Shown here: positions 1 through 9,678 of the stretch, piece after piece
Layout: each line of letters starts with the position of its first letter
Numbering within the stretch: position 1 is the stretch's first letter
Assembly (NCBI RefSeq): GCF_000259505.1
Contig: NZ_AJMM01000006.1
Location: 124,001-188,000 of the forward strand
Source of the DNA: Streptococcus sp. SK643
GTDB lineage: Bacteria > Bacillota > Bacilli > Lactobacillales > Streptococcaceae
DNA: 64,000 nt
Direction: 5' to 3'
Notes under the pieces: generated by a model
Told to the model about the DNA's origin: nothing
Seen by the model: only the letters and a program-made list of their open reading frames with translations
Databases searched by the model: none
Made by a program: the position numbers and the translations under genes

Positions 1-72
1 GGCAATAAATACTATAATTCCAATAAAGGCACCAATAGAACCTACGATTCGATTAATTTTTTGTTTTGTCAT
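1..72 (-). CDS. small membrane protein, N-terminal 24 residues only (possible SemiSWEET)
   Basis: Only the first 24 codons lie in the window; the gene runs off the left edge. The start ATG (complement of 70-72) is preceded by a near-perfect AAGGAGGTG ribosome binding site. The visible residues begin MTKQKINRIVGSIGAF and continue as a hydrophobic glycine/isoleucine-rich stretch that looks like the first membrane helix. A small SemiSWEET-type sugar transporter sits near this position in related streptococci as far as I recall, but 24 residues cannot prove it. It lies about 100 bp downstream of the S66 peptidase gene on the same strand and may be read from that transcript. Confidence 0.55.
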   Translation of the reverse strand, partial: MTKQKINRIVGSIGAFIGIIVFIA

Positions 73-177
73 ATACACCTCCTTCAAAAGGATATCATAG
101 AAATTAGCGAAATGCAATAAATTCAGATACAAATTGTAACGAAAACGAATACAAAAGCACAAAAATAGAGAAACTAT

Positions 178-1212
178 TTATTTTTTGTTATAGTCAAAGC
201 GAATGATTTGCTCCTTTGCATCTACATAGGCGTGAACTCCGAAGGGTACAATTGCTCTTGGAGTTGCGTGGCCGACATTTAGATTATAGATAATCGGGAT
301 ATTGCTGTCAATAATATCCAATAGTGCCTCTTTATAGTCGTCATAGAAAGTTTCATCCATAGGTTTTCCGACCAAGAGTCCACTGATGACCTCGAATATA
401 CCAGTGTCTTTTAAAGTCCGCAACATATTTTTGAAGTCTTCCAGCTCAGGCTTTTCTTCGCTTGTTTCTAGCAAGAGGATTTTTCCTTCCCAGTCTGACA
501 AGTCAGGGAAAAGTTTGTATTTTTGGCAGAGCTCCGTGCTATCTGCGTATCGAGAGTTGTCAAAGATATCGTAGAGGGATTCGAGGCAACCACCGAGGAT
601 TTTTCCCTCGAACTGGGCATTTCCCCGCAACAGCTCGAAACCAGTATTTGCATGACTGACACGAGGTGTCCCCAGAGCCTTGGGACTGAAGTCAGTCCTT
701 TCATCATACCAAACGTCACTAGGGCGGATTTCTGAGATTCTTCCCGTCTCAATCAATTCTTTAAAGTAGTGGAGGCTATAGGTCAGCACTTCCTTGTCCA
801 ATTCACAAATGTCTGCTAGGAAGGATTGACCATAAAAAGTTTTGATTCCTAGTTTATGCAACATGAGATGGTTCATGGTTGTATCCGAGAAGCCAAGAAA
901 AATTTTTTGTTTGATAACCTTTTGTAGTTGGTCATTTTCAAAAAGATAAGGTAGTAAGCGATAGGTATCGTCTCCACCGATGGCGCATAGGATCATGTCG
1001 ATGCTATCATCAGAAAAGGCATGAATCAAATCCTCTGCACGAGCTTCAGGATGGTCCTTGATAAAGTCTAATCCTTTTAGCGAATGAGGCAAAAAGGTAG
1101 GATTGAGTCCCAGGTTCTTGAGACGTTGGACACCCAAGTCCACTTCGTGTTTGACAAAGTCCTCTCCGATAATGCCACTAGATAAACTAACAACACCAAT
1201 AGTAGAAACCAT
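178..1212 (-). CDS. S66-family LD-carboxypeptidase / MccF-like serine peptidase
   Basis: Encodes 344 residues, the usual length for S66 peptidases, which cut the L,D-bond of murein tetrapeptides or, in the MccF branch, detoxify microcin-C-like peptidyl-nucleotides. The family triad can be placed: Ser109 in the elbow FLGFSDTT, Glu211 in GGCLESLY and His315 in NVGHATPR. There is no signal peptide, so the enzyme should be cytoplasmic. The start ATG follows the AGGAGGAAGAA-type site just upstream (complement of about 1214-1224). In pneumococcal annotation the equivalent is often called an MccC/MccF family protein. The sequence alone does not separate murein recycling from antibiotic immunity. Confidence 0.85.
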   Translation of the reverse strand: MVSTIGVVSLSSGIIGEDFVKHEVDLGVQRLKNLGLNPTFLPHSLKGLDFIKDHPEARAEDLIHAFSDDSIDMILCAIGGDDTYRLLPYLFENDQLQKVIKQKIFLGFSDTTMNHLMLHKLGIKTFYGQSFLADICELDKEVLTYSLHYFKELIETGRISEIRPSDVWYDERTDFSPKALGTPRVSHANTGFELLRGNAQFEGKILGGCLESLYDIFDNSRYADSTELCQKYKLFPDLSDWEGKILLLETSEEKPELEDFKNMLRTLKDTGIFEVISGLLVGKPMDETFYDDYKEALLDIIDSNIPIIYNLNVGHATPRAIVPFGVHAYVDAKEQIIRFDYNKK

Positions 1213-1311
1213 ATTTCTTCCTCCTAGAAATTGATTGAGCCTATTTTATCATAAAAGATGGGAGAAAACTATAGGGAAAAGGGTAGAGGGAAGCTTGTAG
1301 GCAAGCAAGTG

Positions 1312-1342
1312 AAAAAGCAACCGCTGGTGCAGTTGCTTTTCG
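1312..1342. terminator. bidirectional hairpin terminator
   Basis: Inverted repeat AAAGCAAC / GTTGCTTT with a short loop, followed by a T-run on the plus strand and with A residues on the other side. It lies downstream of nothing on the plus strand and between two minus-strand genes, so it most likely ends the transcript coming from the TfoX-N gene. Confidence 0.6.
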
Positions 1343-1373
1343 TTTTCTAATCAGTAATCTCGCTAGATATGAG

Positions 1374-1721
1374 TTACTTGGTCAACTCTTGATTATAGGA
1401 GAGAGCCAAATCAATCCAGTAAGGCAATTCTTTTTGGCCTTCTATATCTAAGTCTATATACCCATGATAAAGGCGCCCCCTCATCAATGTAGTATGAGCT
1501 CCTGTTCGGGGTAGAACTTGCTTCTCCATTTCCTTGCCAATTCTGACCATAACCAGTTCATCCTTTCTGGAACTGACAGTAAGGACCATTTTACCACGAA
1601 TCATAAAGGCCAGGCCACCAAACAGCTTCTTTTCTTCTAGCTCTTCTTCGAAAATTTGGGGAGGAAGTTTGAGCGCTAGAATTTTTCGAATCTGCTGAGC
1701 TAAAGATTGACTATATGCCAT
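1374..1721 (-). CDS. TfoX/Sxy N-terminal domain protein
   Basis: A 115-residue protein carrying the TfoX N-terminal motif around residues 31-45 (KKLFGGLAFMIRGKM), followed by the beta-strand pattern typical of this domain (LVMVRIGKE, RGRLYHGYIDL). In gammaproteobacteria TfoX/Sxy is a competence co-activator, but the Firmicute proteins hold only the N-terminal domain and have no established role. It is 15 bp from the DUF1129 gene upstream of it, so the two are probably cotranscribed. No DNA-binding motif is obvious. Family membership is fairly sure; function is unknown. Confidence 0.75.
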   Translation of the reverse strand: MAYSQSLAQQIRKILALKLPPQIFEEELEEKKLFGGLAFMIRGKMVLTVSSRKDELVMVRIGKEMEKQVLPRTGAHTTLMRGRLYHGYIDLDIEGQKELPYWIDLALSYNQELTK

Positions 1722-1736
1722 AGCTCTTTCCTTTTC

Positions 1737-2414
1737 TTAGTAACGTGTTGGTCCTGCACTTGCGCTACGGATATTCAAGCGTTTCTTGAGATAGAAGCGA
1801 AGGGCTAGGAGGGCTGCTCCGATAATAGCTAGTGGTAATGGAGCAAGTACTGGGTTAAGGCTAGCTGGTAGGAAGCTTGTTGCAAAGAAGACAAGCAGCC
1901 AAAGGAACATAGAAGCTAGGATAACCAGTACAGATTTCCAGAAAGGTGGACGTTGGCTGCGGTCCATATCTGGTCCATAGTATTGGTAAACAAAGTAGTA
2001 CATCAAGTAGAAGGCAAATCCACCAACCAGTCCAACTAATAGGAGAGTGACAAATCCATAGCCGAAAGCTTGATCTGCCGCAAAGAAGGTTGTGAGGGCG
2101 CTGACAAGGGCAAAGAGGCTAGTGATGAAAAGAGCTGAGTCCATAATCATGAGTTTCGGATCATCATTTTCTTTTGGATGCTCTTTTTCATATTGCTCCT
2201 TAACAGTGAAGCTATGAGCCCAGTGAGTGGGTGCACCATAGAGGGAACGAGCAGTCGTACCCTTGGCTTGCTCTTCAAGGATTTGGGGAATAACTTCCTC
2301 AAAAATAGCCTTGATTTCAGCGTCTGTTTTCCCATCTTTGATGAATTGTTGGGTAGCGATGTGGACAAACTCTTGGTTTTTCTTGGTTAATTTTTGTAGA
2401 TCAATCTGAGACAT
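1737..2414 (-). CDS. DUF1129-type membrane protein
   Basis: A protein of about 225 residues beginning MSQIDLQKLTKKNQEFVH. I chose the ATG at 2414 because a GAGGAG site sits a few bases before it; a longer frame starting at 2435 would overlap the corA stop and lacks a ribosome binding site. The first 100 residues are soluble and charged, then come four hydrophobic segments (LFALVSALTTFF; TLLLVGLVGGFAFYLMYYFVY; VLVILASMFLWLLVFF; LAPLPLAIIGAALLAL) ending in a basic tail. This architecture fits DUF1129, a family of unknown role in lactic acid bacteria. It is tightly linked to corA. Confidence 0.75.
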   Translation of the reverse strand: MSQIDLQKLTKKNQEFVHIATQQFIKDGKTDAEIKAIFEEVIPQILEEQAKGTTARSLYGAPTHWAHSFTVKEQYEKEHPKENDDPKLMIMDSALFITSLFALVSALTTFFAADQAFGYGFVTLLLVGLVGGFAFYLMYYFVYQYYGPDMDRSQRPPFWKSVLVILASMFLWLLVFFATSFLPASLNPVLAPLPLAIIGAALLALRFYLKKRLNIRSASAGPTRY

Positions 2415-2425
2415 AGGAACTCCTC

Positions 2426-3370
2426 TTAGAACCATTTTTTATGGATGAGATAGAGAGTGAGCGAGACACTCATAGCAAAAGCGATAAAGACGATTAACCA
2501 GAAGGCATTCGGCTCGCCGTTTAGGGGGATTTCATTATCCTTAAAGTTCATCCCGTAGGCAGAAAAGACCATGGTTGGGATGGACATGACGATGGTCACA
2601 AGGGCCAAGGTTTTCATGATGTTGTTCTGGTTGTTGGAAATGATAGAGGCGAAGGTCTCTGTCATAGAATGCAAGACGTTTCCATAAATGTCTGCCATCT
2701 CGATGGCCTGTTGGGTTTCAATCAGGGTGTCTTCAAGCAGGTCTTCGTCTTCAAGGTATTTCTTGATATTGCTGGTTGAGCTGGTTAATTTCTTAATCAC
2801 GCGCTCATTTGTTTTGAGGGAGGCCTTGAAATAGACGATGGTTTTTTCCAATTCCATGAGCTCAATCAATTCTTCATTACGAGTTGATTGATGCAGTTGA
2901 CTTTCGATTTGTTCACTCTTACGGTCAATCGAACGAAGGGCTGTTAGGTAAAGTTCTGCATTGCGATAGAGAATCTGGAAGATAAAACGTGAGCGCATGA
3001 AGGTATAGAAATTACGCAAGCGACGGTTGATAAAGACATCGAGGACCGGTAATGGTTCCAAACAAGTAGTGATAATGGTTTCCTCAGTGATGATAATACC
3101 AAGCGGGATGGTGACGTAGTAGGTGCGGTTATTTCTTTCTTCTGTGACCGGCACGTCCACGATGATCAAAGTATACTCATCTTCGATGGTAATACGAGAC
3201 ATTTCTTCCGCATCGAGTGGTGCACGAAGGTCGGCAATATCAATATCGAAGGCGTTAGCGATTTCGAGTGATTCATTTTGAGTCGGATTGACGAGATTGA
3301 TCCAAGTACCCGGTTCAAGCGTATCGATCTCTTTAAATTCAGTTGTTGTAGAGAGAAAAACTTGTTTCAT
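2426..3370 (-). CDS. corA: CorA-family divalent cation (magnesium) transporter
   Basis: At 314 residues it has the CorA layout: a large cytoplasmic alpha/beta N-terminal region, a long helical stretch (about residues 130-245, charged), and two C-terminal membrane helices. The signature YGMNF is at about 272-276, right after helix 1, and helix 2 (FWLIVFIAFAMSVSLTLYLI) ends in a basic tail. It forms pentameric Mg2+/Co2+ channels in the plasma membrane. It is transcribed away from uvrA; on the minus strand a TATAAT lies at the complement of 3415-3420. Which cation it carries cannot be told from sequence. Confidence 0.9.
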   Translation of the reverse strand: MKQVFLSTTTEFKEIDTLEPGTWINLVNPTQNESLEIANAFDIDIADLRAPLDAEEMSRITIEDEYTLIIVDVPVTEERNNRTYYVTIPLGIIITEETIITTCLEPLPVLDVFINRRLRNFYTFMRSRFIFQILYRNAELYLTALRSIDRKSEQIESQLHQSTRNEELIELMELEKTIVYFKASLKTNERVIKKLTSSTSNIKKYLEDEDLLEDTLIETQQAIEMADIYGNVLHSMTETFASIISNNQNNIMKTLALVTIVMSIPTMVFSAYGMNFKDNEIPLNGEPNAFWLIVFIAFAMSVSLTLYLIHKKWF

Positions 3371-3461
3371 ATCCCTTATCCTTTCTCATTTTTCAGATTT
3401 TTTCACACCGTACTATTATACTATAAATTCAGCCTTTTGGGTAATAGAATCTCACTTTTTT

Positions 3462-3470
3462 TGGTATAAT
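3462..3470 (+). promoter_or_regulatory. extended -10 promoter of uvrA
   Basis: TGGTATAAT is an extended -10 with no convincing -35. The nearest upstream in-frame ATG of the uvrA frame (3469) lies inside this -10, so it cannot be the translation start; that supports the ATG at 3502. Confidence 0.65.
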
Positions 3471-3501
3471 GGTAAGCAATAATGGACTAGAAAGAACAAA
3501 G

Positions 3502-6333
3502 ATGCAAGATAAAATTGTCATTCATGGGGCGCGTGCCCATAATTTAAAAAATATTGACGTGGAAATTCCACGAGACAAGTTGGTTGTCGTGACCGGCTTG
3601 TCAGGTTCAGGGAAATCCAGTCTGGCCTTTGATACCCTCTATGCGGAGGGTCAACGTCGCTATGTGGAGAGTTTGTCAGCCTACGCTCGTCAATTCTTGG
3701 GGAATATGGAGAAGCCTGATGTAGATGCTATTGATGGTCTCAGCCCCGCTATTTCCATCGACCAGAAAACGACTAGTAAAAATCCTCGCTCGACGGTGGG
3801 AACAACGACTGAAATCAATGACTATCTGCGTCTCCTCTACGCACGTGTGGGGACGCCTTACTGTATTAACGGGCATGGAGCTATCAAGGCTTCTTCTGTG
3901 GAGCAAATCGTGGATAAGGTTTTAGAATTGCCTGAACGCCAGCGCTTGCAGATCTTGGCCCCTGTCATCCGCAAGAAAAAAGGCCAACATAAGAGTGTTA
4001 TTGAGAAGGTTCAGAAAGATGGGTATGTTCGTGTCCGTGTGGATGGTGAAGTCTATGATGTAACCGAAGTGCCAGAGTTGTCTAAGAGTAAGCAACACAA
4101 TATCGATGTCGTGGTTGACCGTATTGTCATCAAGGAGGGTATCCGTAGTCGTCTCTTTGATTCCATTGAGGCTGCCCTTCGTATTGCAGAAGGTTATGTC
4201 ATTATCGACACTATGGACGACTCTGAGTTGTTGTTCTCTGAGCATTATGCCTGTCCAGTTTGTGGCTTTACTGTTCCAGAGTTAGAGCCGCGTCTCTTCT
4301 CCTTCAATGCTCCTTTTGGTTCTTGTAGTGAGTGTGATGGCTTGGGCATCAAGCTGGAGGTGGATACTGATTTGGTAGTACCAGATGCCAGCAAAACCTT
4401 ACGTGAGGGAGCCTTGGCTCCTTGGAATCCTATCTCATCCAACTACTATCCAAATATGCTAGAGCAGGCTATGATAGCCTTTGGAGTGGATATGGATAAG
4501 TCTTTTGAGGACTTGTCAGAAGAAGATAAGAACTTGATTCTCTATGGCTCAGATGGTAAGGAATTCCATTTCCACTATGAGAATGAATTTGGTGGTGTGC
4601 GCGATATCGACATTCCTTTTGAGGGAGTTGTCAATAATATCAAGCGTCGCTATCACGAGACAAACAGCGATTATACACGCACTCAGATGCGCCTCTACAT
4701 GAATGAGCTGACCTGCGGAACCTGTCACGGCTATCGCCTCAATGACCAGGCCTTGTCTGTCCGTGTTGGTGGCGAGCAAGGGCCACATATCGGAGAAATT
4801 TCAGACCTATCTATCGCTGACCACTTGGACTTGGTGAGCCAGTTAACCTTGTCTGAAAATGAAGCGATCATTGCTCGTCCCATTCTCAAGGAAATCAAGG
4901 ACCGTTTGACCTTCCTTAATAACGTGGGCCTCAACTATCTGACTCTGTCACGTTCAGCAGGAACCCTTTCAGGTGGGGAAAGTCAGCGTATTCGCTTGGC
5001 AACCCAGATTGGTTCCAATCTATCAGGCGTCCTCTATATCCTAGATGAGCCGTCAATTGGTCTTCACCAGAGGGACAATGATCGTCTGATTGCTAGTCTC
5101 AAAAAGATGCGTGATTTGGGTAATACTCTCATAGTCGTGGAACACGATGAAGATACCATGCGTGAGGCTGATTATCTGATTGACGTTGGTCCTGGTGCGG
5201 GTGTTTTTGGTGGGGAGATTGTTGCTGCAGGTACGCCCAAACAGGTGGCTCGCAACAGTAAGTCTATCACAGGCCAGTACTTATCAGGCAAACGTGCCAT
5301 TCCAGTACCAGACGAGCGCCGTGTAGGAAATGGTCGTTTTATCGAAGTGACAGGAGCGCGTGAGAACAACCTGCAAAATGTCACAGCTCGCTTCCCACTA
5401 GGAAAATTCATCGCGGTGACTGGTGTATCAGGTTCAGGGAAATCGACCCTCATTAACAGCATCCTCAAAAAAGCCATTGCCCAGAAGCTTAACCGCAATT
5501 CAGATAAGCCTGGGAAATTTAAAACCATTACAGGGATTGAGTATGTAGACCGTTTGATTGACATTGACCAGAGCCCAATCGGACGAACGCCGAGGTCTAA
5601 CCCAGCTACCTATACAGGAGTTTTTGACGATATACGTGACCTTTTTGCTCAGACAAATGAAGCCAAGATTCGAGGCTACAAGAAGGGGCGTTTTAGTTTC
5701 AACGTTAAGGGAGGTCGTTGTGAAGCCTGCTCAGGTGACGGGATTATCAAGATTGAGATGCACTTCCTGCCAGACGTTTACGTAGCTTGTGAAGTCTGCC
5801 ACGGAACTCGCTACAACAGTGAAACCCTAGAAGTTCACTACAAGGAAAAGAATATCTCACAAGTCTTGGATATGACTGTCAACGATGCGGTGGAATTCTT
5901 CCAACACATTCCGAAAATTCAACGTAAACTTCAGACTATCAAGGATGTGGGGCTGGGCTATGTAACGTTAGGGCAACCAGCTACGACCCTCTCTGGGGGA
6001 GAAGCCCAGCGTATGAAGTTGGCTAGCGAACTCCACAAACGCTCGACAGGAAAATCTTTCTACATTCTAGATGAGCCGACGACAGGGCTTCACACCGAGG
6101 ATATCGCTCGCTTGCTTAAGGTATTGGCGCGCTTTGTTGACGATGGGAATACAGTCCTCGTCATTGAGCACAATCTGGATGTCATCAAGACAGCAGACCA
6201 TATTATTGATTTGGGACCTGAGGGCGGTGTCGGTGGTGGAACCATCATCGCAACAGGCACTCCAGAAGAAGTAGCAACTAATGAAGCTAGCTACACAGGA
6301 CACTATTTGAAAGGAAAATTAAAACATGAATAA
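3502..6333 (+). CDS. uvrA: excinuclease ABC subunit A
   Basis: Encodes about 943 residues, the standard UvrA length. It is the damage-recognition ATPase of nucleotide excision repair and loads UvrB on DNA. Visible: first Walker [10 protein letters not shown] (about 32-40), a zinc module CPVC...CSEC, ABC signature LSGGESQR (about 490), second Walker [10 protein letters not shown] (about 641), second zinc module CEAC...CEVC and second signature LSGGEAQR (about 830). The start [15 protein letters not shown] matches family practice; an upstream ATG in the same frame lies in the promoter. It overlaps the next gene by 8 bp. Confidence 0.97.
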   Translation: MQDKIVIHGARAHNLKNIDVEIPRDKLVVVTGLSGSGKSSLAFDTLYAEGQRRYVESLSAYARQFLGNMEKPDVDAIDGLSPAISIDQKTTSKNPRSTVGTTTEINDYLRLLYARVGTPYCINGHGAIKASSVEQIVDKVLELPERQRLQILAPVIRKKKGQHKSVIEKVQKDGYVRVRVDGEVYDVTEVPELSKSKQHNIDVVVDRIVIKEGIRSRLFDSIEAALRIAEGYVIIDTMDDSELLFSEHYACPVCGFTVPELEPRLFSFNAPFGSCSECDGLGIKLEVDTDLVVPDASKTLREGALAPWNPISSNYYPNMLEQAMIAFGVDMDKSFEDLSEEDKNLILYGSDGKEFHFHYENEFGGVRDIDIPFEGVVNNIKRRYHETNSDYTRTQMRLYMNELTCGTCHGYRLNDQALSVRVGGEQGPHIGEISDLSIADHLDLVSQLTLSENEAIIARPILKEIKDRLTFLNNVGLNYLTLSRSAGTLSGGESQRIRLATQIGSNLSGVLYILDEPSIGLHQRDNDRLIASLKKMRDLGNTLIVVEHDEDTMREADYLIDVGPGAGVFGGEIVAAGTPKQVARNSKSITGQYLSGKRAIPVPDERRVGNGRFIEVTGARENNLQNVTARFPLGKFIAVTGVSGSGKSTLINSILKKAIAQKLNRNSDKPGKFKTITGIEYVDRLIDIDQSPIGRTPRSNPATYTGVFDDIRDLFAQTNEAKIRGYKKGRFSFNVKGGRCEACSGDGIIKIEMHFLPDVYVACEVCHGTRYNSETLEVHYKEKNISQVLDMTVNDAVEFFQHIPKIQRKLQTIKDVGLGYVTLGQPATTLSGGEAQRMKLASELHKRSTGKSFYILDEPTTGLHTEDIARLLKVLARFVDDGNTVLVIEHNLDVIKTADHIIDLGPEGGVGGGTIIATGTPEEVATNEASYTGHYLKGKLKHE

Positions 6334-7387
6334 ACGTGTACAAGCATTTCTAGCTAAAATGCAAGAAAAAGAACTAGATGGAATTATTATCAACAACCTT
6401 AAAAACGTCTATTATTTGACTGGTTTTTGGGGTTCAAATGGAACAGTTTTTATCAGTCGTGACCGTCAGGTCTTGGTGACAGATTCTCGCTATATCATTG
6501 CAGCTAAGCAAGAAACTAGTGGGTTTGAGATTGTGGCTGACCGCGATGAATTGGCTGTCATTTCCGGAATTGTTAAGGACATGGGCTTGTCTCGAATCGG
6601 TTTTGAAGATGAGATTTCAGTATCTTATTACCACCGTATGCAGGCAGCTTTTGCAGGTTTGGACTTGCTTCCACAAACACAGTTTGTTGAAGACCTTCGC
6701 ATGATTAAAGATGAGGCGGAGATTGCGGCGATTCGCAAGGCTTGTTCTATCTCAGACCAAGCTTTCCGTGATGCGCTTAACTTTATCAAACCAGGAAAAA
6801 CTGAAATTGGAATTGCCAACTTTCTTGACTTTCGTATGCGTGAGTTGGGAGCTTCAGGTCTATCATTTGATACTATTTTAGCAAGTGGCATTAACTCTTC
6901 GAAACCTCATGCCCACCCTATGCATAAACCAGTAGAACTAGGAGAGGCTATCACCATGGACTTTGGATGCCTCTACGACCACTATGTTAGCGATATGACT
7001 CGTACCATCTATTTAGGCCATGTCAGCGATGAGCAGGCAGAGATTTACCATACGGTTCTCAAAGCAAATCAAGCTCTTATTGACCAAGCTAAGGCAGGTC
7101 TAGGCTTCCGTGATTTTGACAAGATTCCTCGTGATATCATTGTGGAGGCTGGCTATGGCGATTACTTCACCCATGGTATTGGTCATGGTATTGGTCTTGA
7201 TATCCATGAAGAACCTTACTTTAGCCAAACATCTATTGAGACAATTAAGGCAGGGATGACCTTGACAGACGAACCTGGTATCTATATCGAAGGTAAATAT
7301 GGAGTTCGTATCGAGGATGATATTCTTATTACAGAGACCGGTTGCGAATTATTAACTCTTGCTCCGAAAGAGTTGATAGTCATTTAA
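6326..7387 (+). CDS. M24 family Xaa-Pro aminopeptidase/dipeptidase
   Basis: Encodes 353 residues with a creatinase-type N-terminal domain (1-125) and a pita-bread M24 domain. All five metal ligands are present: Asp212 (MDFG), Asp223 (VSDMTRT), His287 (HGIGHGIG), Glu316 (TDEPGIY) and Glu330 (RIEDD). It should release N-terminal residues ahead of proline in cytoplasmic peptides, useful for an amino-acid auxotroph. The start codon lies inside the last codons of uvrA (8-bp overlap) with AAAGGA as ribosome binding site, so translation is likely coupled. Naming varies between PepP and PepQ; I leave the symbol open. Confidence 0.88.
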   Translation: MNKRVQAFLAKMQEKELDGIIINNLKNVYYLTGFWGSNGTVFISRDRQVLVTDSRYIIAAKQETSGFEIVADRDELAVISGIVKDMGLSRIGFEDEISVSYYHRMQAAFAGLDLLPQTQFVEDLRMIKDEAEIAAIRKACSISDQAFRDALNFIKPGKTEIGIANFLDFRMRELGASGLSFDTILASGINSSKPHAHPMHKPVELGEAITMDFGCLYDHYVSDMTRTIYLGHVSDEQAEIYHTVLKANQALIDQAKAGLGFRDFDKIPRDIIVEAGYGDYFTHGIGHGIGLDIHEEPYFSQTSIETIKAGMTLTDEPGIYIEGKYGVRIEDDILITETGCELLTLAPKELIVI

Positions 7388-7468
7388 TGATTTGTCAAGG
7401 AAAAAGTGTAAAAAAGACGGGAAAAGTTAAAAAAATTTAAAAATAGGTCGCAAGTCGGATGTTTTTTA

Positions 7469-7477
7469 TGGTATAAT
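7469..7477 (+). promoter_or_regulatory. extended -10 promoter of spx
   Basis: TGGTATAAT extended -10, about 40 bp before the spx start codon, with no good -35 at the expected distance. Confidence 0.6.
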
Positions 7478-7518
7478 AGACTAAACTGATAGTAACATGT
7501 AGCGAAAGGGGTAGGTAC

Positions 7519-7917
7519 ATGATCAAAATTTATACAGTCTCAAGTTGTACTAGCTGTAAAAAAGCAAAAACCTGGCTCAATGCCCACCAGTTAAGTTATA
7601 AAGAACAAAATCTTGGTAAAGAAGGAATTACGAGAGAAGAATTACTAGATATTCTTACAAAAACAGATAATGGAATCGCTAGCATCGTATCATCAAAAAA
7701 TCGCTATGCTAAAGCCCTTGGAGTTGATATTGAAGATTTGAGTGTTAACGAAGTACTTAATTTAATCATGGAAACACCACGGATTTTAAAAAGTCCGATT
7801 CTTGTTGATGAGAAACGTCTACAAGTAGGTTATAAAGAAGATGATATTCGTGCCTTCTTACCACGCTCTGTCCGTAATGTAGAAAATGCAGAAGCACGTT
7901 TGCGTGCAGCTCTATAA
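7519..7917 (+). CDS. spx: Spx family transcriptional regulator (ArsC-like fold)
   Basis: A 132-residue Spx protein. Spx binds the RNA polymerase alpha C-terminal domain and redirects transcription under thiol and oxidative stress. The redox switch is a CxxC at Cys10/Cys13 (SSCTSCKK). The conserved block around RILKSPILVDEKRLQVGY followed by the AFLPR tail is typical. It has its own extended -10 promoter and is followed by a terminator, so it is probably monocistronic. Streptococci usually have two paralogues (SpxA1/SpxA2); from sequence alone I cannot say which one this is. The GGGGT-type ribosome binding site lies 8-12 bp upstream. Confidence 0.9.
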   Translation: MIKIYTVSSCTSCKKAKTWLNAHQLSYKEQNLGKEGITREELLDILTKTDNGIASIVSSKNRYAKALGVDIEDLSVNEVLNLIMETPRILKSPILVDEKRLQVGYKEDDIRAFLPRSVRNVENAEARLRAAL

Positions 7918-7919
7918 AC

Positions 7920-7956
7920 ATCAAGGCTGGGAGTGATTCCTAGCCTTGTTCTATTT
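7920..7956 (+). terminator. intrinsic terminator of spx
   Basis: Stem CAAGGCTGGGA / TCCTAGCCTTG with a GTGAT loop, followed by TTCTATTTT. The T-rich tail overlaps a TTG in frame with the next gene, which argues against that codon as a start. Confidence 0.8.
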
Positions 7957-7981
7957 TAATTTCAAAAGGAAGAAAGTAATA

Positions 7982-8551
7982 ATGAAAAAAATAATGCTTG
8001 CTAGTCTAGCTCTTCTATTTATTCTCGTTGGATGTGGGCAGAAAAAGGAGACAGGGACAGCCACAAAAACAGAAAAAGATGCTCTTCAGTCAGTCTTACC
8101 AGTTATAGAAAATGCTGAGAAGAATACAGTTGTTACCAAAACATTAGTCTTTCCTAAATCAGAGGATGGTAGTCAACAAACACAAACTATCACATATAAA
8201 GATAAGGCTTTTTTAACTTTGACTATTCAACAAAAGCGTCCAGTTTCAGATGAACTAAAGGCTTATATAAACCAACATGGTGTAGAGGAAACTCAAAAAG
8301 CCCTTCTTGAAGCAGAAGAGAAGGATGCATCCATTGTAGAGGCTCGTAAACTAACAGGTTTCAAGTTGGAAACCAAGTTATTAAGCGAGACAGAGGTACA
8401 GACGACAACTAGTTATGATTTCCAAGTTCTAGATGTAAAGAAAGCCTCCCAGTTAGAGTTTCTTAAAAATATAGGTTTAGAAAATCTGATCAAAAATGAA
8501 CCTGCTAAATATATTTCAGATAGATTGGCAAATGGAGCAACAGAAAGTTAG
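7982..8551 (+). CDS. DUF1307-like lipoprotein
   Basis: A secreted lipoprotein of 189 residues. The signal peptide MKKIMLASLALLFILVGC has a lipobox LVGC with the anchoring cysteine at 18. The mature part is soluble, rich in Lys/Glu/Thr, and its layout (TITYKDKAFLTLTIQQK, then a helical ELKAYINQHGVEETQKALLEAEEK block) resembles DUF1307 lipoproteins such as YehR; I am moderately sure of the family. No function is known. Start chosen at ATG 7982, preceded by AAAAGGAAG; a longer TTG frame would begin in the spx terminator. Confidence 0.75.
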   Translation: MKKIMLASLALLFILVGCGQKKETGTATKTEKDALQSVLPVIENAEKNTVVTKTLVFPKSEDGSQQTQTITYKDKAFLTLTIQQKRPVSDELKAYINQHGVEETQKALLEAEEKDASIVEARKLTGFKLETKLLSETEVQTTTSYDFQVLDVKKASQLEFLKNIGLENLIKNEPAKYISDRLANGATES

Positions 8552-8578
8552 GAAATCCAAATAAATAGGCTGACTTAT

Positions 8579-8607
8579 TTGTAGAACGTAAGGAATTATG
8601 CTATAAT
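8579..8607 (+). promoter_or_regulatory. promoter of ireB-ruvX-DUF1292
   Basis: TTGTAG, 17 bp, then TGCTATAAT (extended -10 at 8602-8607), about 30 bp before the ireB start. Confidence 0.7.
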
Positions 8608-8637
8608 AGTAATATTCTAGAGAAAGAGGGTGTTAGA

Positions 8638-8904
8638 ATGGGATTTACTGAAGAAACAGTACGTTTTAAATTAGACGATTCTAATAAAAAAGAAATCAGT
8701 GAAACTTTAACAGATGTCTATGCTTCTTTAAGTGATAAGGGCTATAACCCAATTAATCAAATCGTAGGATACGTATTGAGTGGAGACCCTGCCTACGTTC
8801 CTCGTTATAATAATGCGCGAAATCAAATCCGTAAGTATGAGCGTGACGAAATTGTTGAGGAATTGGTTCGTTACTACCTCAAAGGACAAGGAGTCGATCT
8901 GTAA
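8638..8904 (+). CDS. ireB: IreB family regulatory phosphoprotein (UPF0297)
   Basis: An 88-residue protein matching the UPF0297/IreB family end to end: [14 protein letters not shown] start, the [20 protein letters not shown] core and the basic [17 protein letters not shown] helix. In Enterococcus faecalis IreB is a substrate of the Ser/Thr kinase IreK and lowers cephalosporin resistance; in streptococci it is expected to act with StkP. Threonines near the N-terminus (T4, T7) are where phosphorylation would be expected. It is first in an operon with ruvX and a DUF1292 gene, an order widely conserved in Firmicutes. Confidence 0.93.
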   Translation: MGFTEETVRFKLDDSNKKEISETLTDVYASLSDKGYNPINQIVGYVLSGDPAYVPRYNNARNQIRKYERDEIVEELVRYYLKGQGVDL

Positions 8905-8907
8905 CCT

Positions 8908-9327
8908 ATGAGAATTATGGGATTGGACGTCGGTTCAAAAACGGTGGGAGTAGCGATTAGCGATCCGCTAGGATTTACAGCTCAAGGACTTGAAATCATT
9001 CAAATAAATGAAGAACAAGGTCAGTTTGGCTTTGATCGTATTAAGGAATTGGTTGATAGCTATAAGGTTGATCGTTTTGTAGTGGGCTTGCCTAAAAACA
9101 TGAATAATACAAGTGGGCCGCGCGTTGAAGCAAGTCAAGCTTACGGGGCTAAGTTAGAAGAGCTTTTTGGGTTACCAGTAGACTACCAAGATGAGCGCTT
9201 AACTACAGTTGCTGCAGAACGTATGTTGATTGAACAAGCAGACATTAGCCGTAACAAGCGCAAGAAAGTTATTGATAAGTTAGCTGCTCAGCTGATTTTA
9301 CAAAATTATTTAGATAGAAAATTTTAA
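8908..9327 (+). CDS. ruvX: RuvX/YqgF RNase H-like nuclease
   Basis: A 139-residue YqgF-family protein, long annotated as a putative Holliday junction resolvase and shown in some bacteria to process pre-16S rRNA. Acidic RNase-H-fold residues are visible: Asp7 in MGLDVGSKT, the YQDERLTT block and the Asp in [11 protein letters not shown] near the C-terminus. It starts 3 bp after ireB and is followed after 23 bp by the DUF1292 gene, so the three are one transcription unit. Which of the two activities matters here cannot be told from sequence. Confidence 0.93.
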   Translation: MRIMGLDVGSKTVGVAISDPLGFTAQGLEIIQINEEQGQFGFDRIKELVDSYKVDRFVVGLPKNMNNTSGPRVEASQAYGAKLEELFGLPVDYQDERLTTVAAERMLIEQADISRNKRKKVIDKLAAQLILQNYLDRKF

Positions 9328-9350
9328 TACATTAATACAAAGGAGAGGCT

Positions 9351-9656
9351 ATGTCACACGATCATAACCATGACCACGAAGAACGTGAACTTATTACACT
9401 AGTAGATGAACAAGGAAATGAAACTTTGTTTGAAATTCTTTTGACGATTGATGGAAAAGAAGAATTTGGTAAAAACTATGTTCTTCTGGTACCAGTTAAT
9501 GCAGAAGAAGATGAAGACGGACAAGTTGAAATTCAAGCATACTCATTCATCGAAAACGAAGATGGAACAGAGGGCGAATTACAACCAATCCCAGAAGACT
9601 CAGAAGACGAATGGAATATGATTGAAGAAGTCTTCAACAGTTTTATGGAGGAGTAA
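9351..9656 (+). CDS. DUF1292 (UPF0473) acidic protein
   Basis: A strongly acidic 101-residue protein of the YrzB/UPF0473 family. It begins with a histidine-rich head [13 protein letters not shown], followed by the conserved [17 protein letters not shown] strand and a Glu/Asp-rich C-terminal half ending [16 protein letters not shown]. No function is established. The gene is preceded by AAAGGAGAGG and ends the ireB operon just before a terminator. The His-rich head might bind metal, but this is only a composition argument. Confidence 0.9.
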   Translation: MSHDHNHDHEERELITLVDEQGNETLFEILLTIDGKEEFGKNYVLLVPVNAEEDEDGQVEIQAYSFIENEDGTEGELQPIPEDSEDEWNMIEEVFNSFMEE

Positions 9657-9678
9657 AAACATCCAGTGGATGTTTTTA
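9655..9678 (+). terminator. terminator after DUF1292 gene
   Basis: AAAACATCC / GGATGTTTT with loop AGT and a T-tail; the stem begins at the stop codon of the DUF1292 gene. Confidence 0.8.
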